Shown here piece by piece: positions 37,201 through 49,200 of a stretch of DNA of 64,000 nt. The position numbers were made by a program, and so were the translations under genes. Source of the stretch: Telmatactis stephensoni (Eukaryota > Cnidaria > Anthozoa > Actiniaria > Isophelliidae). The notes beneath the pieces were generated by a model. The model was not told where the DNA came from. It did not search any database and saw only the letters and a list, made by a program, of their open reading frames with translations. Numbering within the stretch: the stretch's first letter is position 1; each line of letters starts with the position of its first letter. The stretch lies in the NCBI GenBank assembly GCA_029948255.1, contig JALIZF010001480.1, positions 253,001 to 317,000 on the forward strand, given 5' to 3'.

Positions 37201-40200
37201 CTGTAACAAGAAGATTGACCTTGTCAATCAAAGGACTTCCTTCTGCTAGGTTTAGACTACATCCATAGGTGCCTCCATCATTTGCCTTCACATTGGATAT
37301 CACTAGATGTGCACTGGATTGTTTACTAATACGATCTCGTAATGATGCCGGACACTCGGGTGATACGCTCCACTTCCAATTGTCATTCATGTCCTCTGCT
37401 GCCAAACTAACGTTGGTACCATCTGCGTAGTATAGGTGCCATGTAGGTGAGTATCGTGTAAAAGCTTCATTTCTATCTCCATTAATGCTGTATTCCCATT
37501 CTAAAGCAACACTTTGGCCAACATTAGCTTGGATCTCCTTTGGTGGAAGTTTAGTGAACTTTACTTCTATAATGTCGAACAGATAGAGAAACGTTTAAAC
37601 GAATATGAAATGTTAAGGACTTCCACATCCTTGTCCTTTTGAACAAAACATATAAAAACTCTAGTCACTGGATTGCTACTCAATGTTGCTCCAGTAGGAG
37701 AACAAGTCGTTATGTCGATTTCCCGGTCTTTCAGGGCGTTAACAAGATCAATAATATAGATGAATTATATATTAGATGAGTATGGACAATCAAACCTACC
37801 TATTAAATTCTGATTCTCGATGCGACTCTGACTCTGACTGCGACTCTGATTCTCGATGCGACTCTGACTCTGACACTGACACTGACTCCACTGTTTCTGA
37901 GTGTGACCCTGACTGTGACTCTGCTTCTGCAATTGCAAACAGTGTAATATTAATAAAATGATAAGATAGAAGTGTCTAGAAACATTTCTCAGTGAAATTA
38001 TATCACGACGAGCATAAGAGAAGCGTTGCATCATAGTTATTTTACTAATGAATATGAAAGTGGATAAGTTGTCAGTGGTGACACTAGTGAAAAACGTCTG
38101 CGCATGCGTGCATATTACGATGTTTTCTTAAGAAATGTTTGAGTTTTAGCCTGAAATGAAATGCTCGTGTTCTCGGTGTATACATAAAATTTCTCTTGTA
38201 TACTTTTGTGAGACAAAGATATTGTATTTATGAAGACATTATGTTAATACTGGCCCTAAGTTTCAAGAATTGATCTTAAGTTTTGACATTTTGTGAAAAC
38301 CGTTGTTGAAGGCAAGCGTAAAAGCGAAATTTGCATAAGTTACAAAAGCACGAAGACGTGACTACGAGCATGCGCAGACATTTTTCACTAGTGTCGTCAG
38401 TGGTGACAGAGAGGAATGGAGTCGTAAATGTACGAGTTAAGGTGTCACGGGACCTTCGTGACCGATGCTCACTAAAACCCACATAAGCGCTCTGGTTATT
38501 TGTCTGATATATACAAAAGTATGTATTTTCTTAAAGTTGGATGAACGTAGTTTTCGAATTCTTCGAGCATTATTTTGTAAAAAATATATATCTCGACTTG
38601 TGTCGAAAACAACCACGTACCACAAAGTGTCGGTATACGACGGATCTATTAGAAGATCTAATTGAATACGTATATTGAAATAATTTGAGAAACTTGAAGA
38701 AACAATACGTCGTAGAACTGGAATTCTTTAATGTGCGAATTTTCGACTAGCCAATACTAGTCTTCATCAGGCTTAAAAGGATTACAATTGGAATCGGTAA
38801 ATGTATATATAAGATATGGATATGGGAAGTGACGTAACAGGAAATAGATATATAAGTTTACAAATGTGGTAAATAGACGGAAATTACAGTAAAGATAAGA
38901 AATGGTAATACTTATAACAACATAAGTATAAAATGAATGGAAATAAAACTAAAACGTCTCATTATTTTGTAATTTTCAACCTTCATTTCATAGTGCATGT
39001 TTTCAGTTTTTTTGTTTTGTTTTTTTGTTTTTGTAGATCTTGCAAAAAAAGTCATTTGTATACGGATGTTATTCAATTGCAAAACAATGTCATTGTAAAG
39101 AGGAAAGATTTATTCAGAAAACCATGTCTCCGATTTCTTATTAAGGTTGGTGCCTACTATTGTCCGCGCGCACTGCTTTCTGCGCATGCAAAAACACTGA
39201 ATTTTTGTCGGTAAAGCAATCGTAAAAGCAAGGCCTTTTTACCACTTTTTGAAAAAATAAACTTACAGAATTAAAGGAAAACCATTTAGCCTCTCCTGTG
39301 TTTGAATGAAATTCACAGTTGATAAATAGAACCTGAGTTACAACGCCTGTTTTGACTATCATTTCTACCAGAAACGATCTGTTTTCGCCGCCATCTTGAA
39401 AATTTCCCAAAATGCATTGTAATTCGCTCTACTTTCCGGGGAGGGCTAGGGAATTTTTGATCATTTTTGCGAATTCTGATCAGTTTTCGCGCGTTTATCG
39501 GCAAATAACTTTCTAAATCGCACGGATACCCCTATTTTTTATTTCTGTAAATTGTAAAGTAGAGATTAACCTACTATTTTAAATACTTTTATGAATTTAA
39601 AATTGAAAATTGATTGCAAAAATTGAACTTTTCATTTGGCGGTCATGAACCAAAGCAGGTCTAAAACTAGTAAAAAGTCATTGAAAAAAATTGTTATTTT
39701 GTTTTTTCATATTTCGTATGGCATTGACAAGTAAGAGAATTGTGTTGTAAACGTTTTAGTAAAACAAGTTTGACATTTTTTCAAAATATGGGGTATTTAT
39801 GATTTTTTCTTTGGGCCTCTAGAATAGGCAGATTTCGCAACATTTGATGGCGTGTGACTCATTAATATGCACGGTGACCCCCAATTTTTTCCTTGGATTC
39901 TAGCTCCCTGTGATGGGTTCTTTGATACCCATACAATACAATACAATACGTTCATTAGTAATACCCAAAAGGGATTTTCAATACTAATTTACAAAAATGG
40001 GTGTATATATATAAATTGGTTTTTATATAAAGTGGTTTTTGGCCAAAAAAATTACCTTCCCATTAGTAGGCACCAACCTTAAGGCTTTAATAGGTCACAT
40101 ATACTAACAGGTCTCGTGACCCCATCTCCCCTAAATCAAGCAGCACCATCAAAATGAACTCCAAAAAATGAAAGAGCATCTCGATATTAGTAAAAGTGCA

Positions 40201-43200
40201 AAGTTTACGTTTATAATAAGATTCGTTCGGAAAAGCGCGTTGGATGGCACGACCGTTTTTCAAAACGAATCCGTTAAGAAAATATCCAATCTTAAATTTA
40301 CTGTCATTTCTCCTGTATATTACATCTTATGAGCTGAAACTCCCCTCTCTTACTAATATCGAGGTGCTCTTTCGATTTTTGGCGTTTATTTGGACGGTGC
40401 CGCTTGATTTAGGGGAGATAGGGTCACGTGACCTGTTAGTGCATATGGACTGTTGCGAAAATGTTTGACCACAAAGTTGGACGATGTGTTTTTGACCTGT
40501 TTCAGGCAATAAAATTTGAATAACTTTAGAAAAAAGTCAATATAACAATAAAAACTGAGAGACGGTTTTTAAGATCAAATATTGCTCTGTTCATTTAGAT
40601 TCATTTAGATAAGTTTTAAAGCAGTCGGATAATAAACTGGTGCAAAACAACTATTTTCCAAATCATTACACACTGTAAAATTGAAAATCGGAAAAGCCGG
40701 GCTATAAAAATAAAGAATAGGAATTATGGAATAATAACTGATATATATACCTATTTATCAAACTCATTAATAATTCATTAGAAAACACAATGGAAATCAC
40801 TACCGTAACGTAGATCTTTATATCGGATAAAGATTTTTGTTCATTTGCATAAACTTTAACTTGGATTTTCTAAGCCAAAAGTAGTCAAACTTGGAAAATT
40901 CTGGTCCAATATGATAATTGACAACTAGACGTTTTCAAAAATGGTTGTCCTCAGTTTTAACGCATACTGCATAGTGAATACCGCATACCAAGACCGAAAT
41001 GCATTGTGGATATCAAATTTCGGGTATTTTTCACAGTCTTTATAAGTAGAAAAGTTGCGGAAAAAGTCTACTTAGATTCAACCTGAGAGGAAACAGAGAA
41101 TCAACATTGGTAAAGCCTCTTGTTACCCGATTACAAATTGTCCATAATACATTTCAGTCTTGGTATGCAGTATTCACTACGAAGTATGCACCAAAACTAA
41201 GGACAACCTTTTTTGAAATAGCTGTATATAAACTACATTTATTCAGCGTCAAGAAAATGTATACTTTTATAAACATCAGATAAATAGATAGCGCGCTAAG
41301 GGGTTTTGAGTGAACGGTAGAGGAAATCAATTGCAGAGGTCCCCTGATACCTTCATGTAAATATCCATCTAAGGTGTCCATGACGTAGTGTCTTCAATAC
41401 TTTACTCAGGTTGGGTATTCGTTAGCAATTTAACTATTTAATTGAGGACATCAGTGCAAAAACACAGTAAATGCTCTCTGATCAAAGCTTGCATTCTCAC
41501 TATTCTCAAAAAATTCTTCAGAAATTTTTTTGAGATAATTTTTTTTGATAATTTCAGATAATTTTTAGAGGATAATTCAGTGTTTGATCGGATAACATTT
41601 ACGCTGTTTTTGTACAGGAACCTCTTAATTAAGTTATTACCTGCGCATACACTGTTTTCGATACTTTGAGCAACTTTATCAAGGTCGTGGAATCCTGACG
41701 CAAAGACGTGTTCATTGGTGGGGCTCGATGCAATTATTTTCAGTTGGTCTAAATCGTAATGTTCTCCAACACCTAATACGTAGATGAGGGTGTGGTCTTT
41801 TTTCAATGCCGCAGAGGGAAGTTGAACATCATCTGATGACATACCATCGGTCAGTACAATTAGAACGTGGGGAACTTCAGGACGTCCAGTTTTCAAAAAT
41901 ACCTCTTCTCGAACTTTTTGAAGTCCTTTTCCAAGATACGTGCCTCCTCCTGGGTGCCTTATATCATCAATTGCCGCCTCAAGAGATTCAATGTCATAGT
42001 ACTTTTTAAGATTGAATTCTACGTTGGCATCACCAGAAAAGACTTCGACGCTTACATGGGTTTCTTCTTTAGATATGTCGAAATGTCTTGCTATTTTTTT
42101 AGCAAAATCCAAACATCTCTGGAAATTCCCTGCTCCAAAAAATTCAATTGAACCAGATCCATCAATCAGGAAAGTCAGGTCCACTCTTGCTTTGCACTGC
42201 GGTGCTTGAATACAAATTAAGAAAAGGGAGAACTAAAGTCTAGTAAATAAGACAAGAAGATGGTCGTAATTTATAGTTTATAGGTCTACAGTTTCCTTTA
42301 CTCATGATTTAATCCATGATAGAAACACACTAAAAAAACACTCAGAAAAGTTCTAAGCACTAGAGGGAAGTTTCTCTTTCTACCACTGAATGAGACTCCC
42401 CGCGCACTTATGACTTGATATATTGCAGTCATATTGGCGTATATTGCTGAATATTTACCTGTAACAAGAAGATTGACCTTGTCAATCAAAGGACTTCCTT
42501 CTGCTAGGTTTAGACTACATCCATAGGTGCCTCCATCATTTGCCTTCACATTGGATATCACTAGATGTGCACTGGATTGTTTACTAATACGATCTCGTAA
42601 TGATGCCGGGCACTCGGGTGATACGCTCCACTTCCAATTGTCATTCATGTCCTCTGCTGCCAAACTAACGTTGGTACCATCTGCGTAGTATAGGTGCCAT
42701 GTAGGTGAGTATCGTGTAAAAGCTTCATTTCTATCTCCATTAATGCTGTATTCCCATTCTAAAGCAACACTTTGGCCAACATTAGCTTGGATCTCCTTTG
42801 GTGGAAGTTTAGTGAACTTTACTTCTATAATGTCGAAAAGATAGAGAAACGTTTAAACGAATATGAAATGTTAAGGGTTCCATATCCCTGTCCTTTTGAA
42901 CAAAACATATAAAAACTCTAGTCACTGGATTGTTACTCAATGTTGCTCCTGACCAGTAGGAGAACAAGTCGTTATGTCGATTTCCCGGTCTTTTCAGGGC
43001 GTTAACAAGATCAATAATATAGATGAATTATATATTAGATGAGTATGGACAATGAAACCTACCTATTAATTCTGATTCTCCTTCTGTTAAAAGAAAAAGA
43101 AACATTATTTAAAAACAATACAGATGAATTATATTAGATGGGTATGGACCGTCAAACCTACCTATTGATTCTGATTCTCCTTCTGTTCAAAGAAAAAGAA

Positions 43201-46200
43201 ACATTATTTAAAAAGTACGTAGATGGTGCTCCATACATTCTATTTACATAAGTAAAAGTGCTAACACAGAGAAAAAGTCCGAAAAGGCTTTACCATCTTG
43301 GGAACCCTCTACCTTCTCGAAAATGATTTGGCGGGCTGTTTGTTTTGAGGTCAGACCTAGACGGCATTTGACAACATTTCTCAAAATTCTTTCTAATCAA
43401 CAAATTCGAGTGTAAATTTTTGCGAACGGAAAACTGAGACACAGGTAAAACTCCCGAAGAAGTATTAAGTTTATGCACAATCTAGGGATGAAAATATGCT
43501 CTTAAACGATAGTGAGGTGCTGTTGCCGTCACATTACCAACCTCCCATAGAGAGGGCCGTGCGCTATAACAAACTAATCCACCCTTGCTCCAATCATGAC
43601 ACCTGTCCTAATACGACGTACCTTTAACAATTACTTGTACTTTGGATACAACTGGACTACCTGAGACCATCACTAAATTGCACGCGTAAATACCGCTATC
43701 ACCAGCGTTGACGTTAGAGATAACCAGGGTAGCTAAAGATTCTTTGCGCAATCTTTGAGCCAAAGATGGAGGGGACTGAGACGAGACACTCCAGGACCAT
43801 GCATGTTCTTTATCCTCGTAGGCAAGTTCTATTTCCGATCCATCTTCATGTTGGAGAGTCCAAGTTGGTGAATATCGAGAGAAAGCAGCTTCTCTACCTC
43901 CCTCTACTTCGTACACCCACTGAAGGCGGACATTATCACCAGCTGTTACTTCTATTACGTCAGTTGGGGTGTGAGTAAACGTTGCATCTAACAAAGAAAA
44001 ACGAGAATGTTTATTCCTTAAGGTTTAGATATATGTTCATTATTTAGTAACAGTCCGTCTAAGTAAGTGTAGTGCTGAACGGCAAGGAATACAGAAAGGT
44101 GCTTGTTGTGGTATTGTTTAAACCGTTCATGTTATTGGCCAAAAACATGAAAAATCGTTATAACTTTGCAATGAAGCAATATACTTATTTCTTATTTGAA
44201 TGATTTCCTTTTACAGATAACTCTTCTGGGTTAAAATACTAGAGAAATTATATTACGGGGAATGGTGTGAATTGGTAGCTTTTCTTTTCTATTGGGTTTG
44301 ACTCCTGTAATTGGTTAAAAAAATTTAACCCCAAAAGAAAATATTTTCAGAAACAAGATTAAAAAACATTCCTTCAAATCCTCATTCATTATTCACGAGC
44401 TAGCCAGCCAATTAGATATTACGATTTTGACAAACTTTATTTATAGAGGGTAAAACACGACATTAGACCAGTACAGTATTAAAGGGCACCTTTCTTACTC
44501 ACTTACTGCATGACTTGAGTAATAGACTACCCCATATTGGACCCCTTGTTATAAACAGCATATATTACGTACCTATTGCAATCAGTCGTGTTTTAGATAC
44601 AATAGGGGCTCCTGATATCATCACTAAACTACAACCATACTCAGCGCTGTCTGATGCTACTACATTGGATAGAACTAGTGTAGCAAGGTCTTCTTTGCTC
44701 AGTCTTCCTTGGTACGACGCAGGACAGAAAGGTGATATGCGCCATTCCCAGTTTTTGCTCTTGTCTTCAAATGCTAATTCTATAGGTCCTTCATTTGAGT
44801 AAACATTCCAATGTTGGGGAGTGGTCCGCAAATGCAGTCATTCTGTTATTCACCTCATATTCCCAAACGAATCGTGCTGACATCCCAATACGTACGTAAG
44901 ATACGTTTGATGGAACAAGAGTAAACTCAGCTGCAATTACACATGGAAGGAGTAATTCTAGTGTTAGAAAGATTTGACTGATTTCAGCTTGGATCATAAA
45001 TACTGGGCTTACCACTGGGTATTTCTGGAGGTAATTCTGGTTCTACAGCTGCTGTGGAGTTGAATCAAAACACATTTAATTTATAGTGTGGTGATAGACA
45101 GAGACACATGTAGATGATAAACTACTGAACTGATAAACTGTTAAAAAACTCCTGAAGAAGTATTCAGGTCTGTGCTAAATCTAGAGATTCAAATGCGCAC
45201 TAAAACGATGGTGTGAGGTGCTTTTTCCATCACATTACCAAACTCTCGCTTAGGAGGTCTTCTTCCAACCAACTAGTACAGTTTTCGTGTGAGGGTGGGA
45301 CGGACGCGCCGTTCTGTGACCGTATCAGTCGTCTATAAAACGATAATTTTCGAAATTCCTGTCGTAATCGTGCTGTGCCGTGACGTTCCGTTTTCACAGT
45401 CATACGAACTCCATTCTAAGGAGGTGTTTACATGGTACTAGTATCATCCTAGCACTAGAATCATCCTAGCAGGCGAATCATTCTACCTGCTATACATTTA
45501 CTGCATTCTGTTCAGTAGGATGATCCTAGTACTCGAAGCGAAAGACACCAATTTCTATGTAAACAGAATGCAGTAAATGTATATCAGGTAGGATGATTCT
45601 CCTATTAGGATGATCCCGCCTAGTGCTAGGATGATCCTAGCGCCATGTAAACACCCCCTTAGCCACTACTTACTTCCATCATCACACCAGTCCTAATACG
45701 ACGTATATACCTTTAACAATTACTTGTACTTTAGATACAACTGGACGACCTGAGACCATCACTAAATTGCACGCGTAAATACCGCTATCACCAGCGTTGA
45801 CGTTAGAGATAACCAGGGTAGCTAAAGATTCTTTGCGCAATCTTTGAGCCAACGATGGTGGGGACTGAGGCGAGACACTCCAGGACCATGCATGTTCTTT
45901 ATCCTCGTAGGCAAGTTCTATTTCCGATCCATCTGCACTGTTCGAGAGTCCAAGTTGGTGAATATCGAGAGAAGGCTGCTTCTCTACCTCCCTCTACTTC
46001 GTACACCCACTGAAGGCGGACATCATCACCAATAGTTGCGTATATCACGTCAATTGGGGTTTCAGTAAACGTTGCATCTAACAAAGAAGTACAAGAATGA
46101 TTATTCCTCATGAGCCAGTCTTTACTACTTTGAATATATGTTCATTACATTATTAATAGGAAATCTGCAAGTTTTCTTTATAGGAAGAAGCATGATTTTG

Positions 46201-49200
46201 GCTAAGTAATTATGTCACAAAAAGGAAGGAGCAAAAACACCAAAATGCAAGTAGTTTTACAGTATAAAAGGGCACCTTTCGTGCTTACTTATTGCCTTGA
46301 GTGAGTAAGCTAAGCAGAGTTCGTGCTTATGTAGCATCAACCATATTGTCGACTACACTGCTCATAGCTGTAACGATATGATTCTAAAAGCTCTATTAGC
46401 GTAGGATAAAAACCAATGGTTTCCTGGATTAGCGCTAATCGGTCTTACAGGAACCGGCTCCAGTTGGCCAGGGGTCACTCTCCTCATGTGATATCAGAGA
46501 CAGATCTTAAGGGCTGTGACATACATTGGACCCCTTGTTATAAACAGCATATATTACGTACCTATTGTAATCAGTCGTGTTTTAGATACAATAGGGGCTC
46601 CTGATATCATCACTAAACTACAACCATACTCAGCGCTGTCTGATGCTACTACATTGGATAGAACTAGTGTAGCAAGGTCTTCTTTGCTCAGTCTTCCTTG
46701 GTACGACGCAGGACAGGAAGGTGATATGCGCCATTCCCAGTTTTTGCTCTTGTCTTCAAATGCTAACTTCTATAGGTCCTTCATTTGAGTAAACATTCCA
46801 TGTTGGGGAGTGGTCCGCAAATGCAGTCATTCTGTTATTCACCTCATATTCCCAAACGAATCGTGCTGACATCCCAACACGTACGTAAGACACGCTTGAT
46901 GGAACAAGAGTAAACTCAGCTGCAATTACACATGGAAGGAGTAATTCTAGTGTTAGAGAGATTTGACTGATTTCAGCTTGGAACTGAAACTGAAACTATT
47001 CTATGTGCACAATTTTGATTGACATTGAAATAGACATATAAGATAATAGACATATAAGATAAACAACATATACTATAATGAATTTAACATTGTGATTAAT
47101 AGAGGATAGTTTTCGTATTGTGGTGCCTGAGGGCTAAGTAAACTGGTGAGTTATCGTGTTAGCCCTCAGTTTATGTTAGGTTTTGTTGTAAAACAAATGA
47201 ATAGGAAAAGAAAGAATAGAAAACGATACGGTTGATAATATGTTACGGGACACAATTTAAGAGCAATATTTTTGAATTTCTAGATCTATTTTTATTACTC
47301 GCAGTTACTTCCTGATTTGAATTAGTCGAATATTTTGACAACAGGTACAAGTAATCAAGGTCAATGAGGCAAGTTCATAAATGGATCATAAATACTGGGC
47401 TTACCACTGGGTATTTCTGGAGGTAATTCAGGCTCTACAGCTGCTGTGGAGTTGAATCAAACCACATTCAATTTATATAGTGTAGTAAAGACTTAAGATA
47501 GACTGAGATACATGTAGATGTATGAAAAAAGAAAGAAGTTATGAAGAAGCAACAGCAAATGTACACAAATCTGAGTATGCGCTATGAAATCCACTTCTTT
47601 GGTGTGCAGCAATGACTGTATGTTATTTGTATTTGTCATTGCGTCAATTTAGAGGAAAACCTACGGTATGTATCAGAGGCCCGTAATTCTCGCTCAGCAT
47701 TTCATAAAATGCAATGGTTTTTACCTTCACAACATTTCTCTTTGATGCGATCTACCAATGCACCAAGCTTGTCAAATGATGTAGCAGTAAACACGTGATC
47801 TTTGTCAGGATCACTAGCTATTTCATTGAGAATAATCTTTTGCTGGTTATACTCTTCTTCATTTTCTTTGGGATCCAGTTCAACACTTAACGAGTAAATA
47901 ATAACGCCATCATCTCTGAGATTCTTTGCTGGCCCGCTAACATCGTCTTTTGATCTTCCACTAGTCATGACTATCAAAATTCGCCGGGCATCTTTCCTTG
48001 AGGTGGTATCATATAAGTCAGTTTTTGCCTTTTTGAGGGCATTACCGATATAAGTTCCCAATCGTGGATGAGGCATTTCATCTACGGCTTTGTGAATACT
48101 TGCAATGTCGTAATATTGTTTAAAGTTGAAGACAACGGATGCATCCTTCGAGAACACTACAACTCCAACATGAGCAAGACTTTGAGATATTTCAAAACTC
48201 GCTGTCATACTCTTGATAAATTCCTTAAACCTGTTGTAGTTTTTCTCTGTGATTGATTCGGATCCATCAACAACAAAGCCAAGGTCGACTTTCTCTTTGG
48301 AAGGCTCAGCTATTGAAATAAAGAGATGACACAACAGTAAGGATTAAAATGTTACAATTTAAAATAGTAACGTTATTTGTATTGTTTTGTCAACGCTTGC
48401 AGGGCTTGGGGTCAGAACTATGCTGTAATGACAAAATTTCTCAAAATCCTAGCCAATTCGAGTGTTGATTTTGCCGACAGGAAAACTGATCAACTGTTAA
48501 AAAGCTCCTGAAGAAGTATTCGGGTCTGTGCACAATCTAGAGATGCAAATGTGTACTCAAACGATGGTGAGAGGTGCTTTTTCCATCACATTACCAAACT
48601 CTCGCTTAGGAGGTCTTCTTCCAACCAACTAGTGCAGTCTTCGTGTGAGGGTGGGACGGACGCGCCGTTCTGTGGCCGTATCAGTCGTCTATAAAACGAT
48701 AATTCTCGAAATTCCTGTCGTAATGGTGCTGTGGTGTGACCGTGACGTTTTCACAGTCATACAAATTCAATTCTAAAGCAGGTGGGAAATTTGTCTGTGC
48801 ATGCGTAGTGGGGGCTTCCTGTGGTACGCGGGAAAGTTAAAAATGTAAACAGTAATGGCTATACCAGTGGTCAACATGATTAAGGAATAGAATAGAATGT
48901 TGAGCTTTCTAAACATCCTCTTTCCCTATAGATGTCTTTTCTCGAATTTTGAGTCCAATGTTGATGCTTTAATAGCTCTCAAAGCTACTTCAAGTACTAC
49001 AGATTATCTTGGTTTGAAGAAAACTCACGGTTGATAATTCATTTAAAATTCAAGGATTTACGTACAAAGAAGAAGCATATTTTTTTCGTCATTTATGACT
49101 TGGATATTTTAGTCTATTTCTAGTGGCTTACTTGCAACTAATTTGGTAGGGAAACCATTCATATCTCGACGTTTCTACTTTTCGTGTTGACATTCATTCG

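Larger units (their letters stand above)
33840..43090. repeat. Tandem segmental duplication of the Ig-VWA-Ser/Glu block
   Basis: Copy A runs from the Ser/Glu exon at 33840 to about 37797; copy B from 37800 to about 43060. They share exons, introns and non-coding DNA in direct order (for example 35381-35640 with 37996-38580, 36100-37760 with 41290-43050). Size differences are explained by transposon insertions private to one copy, described below. High identity suggests a recent event. Confidence 0.85.
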
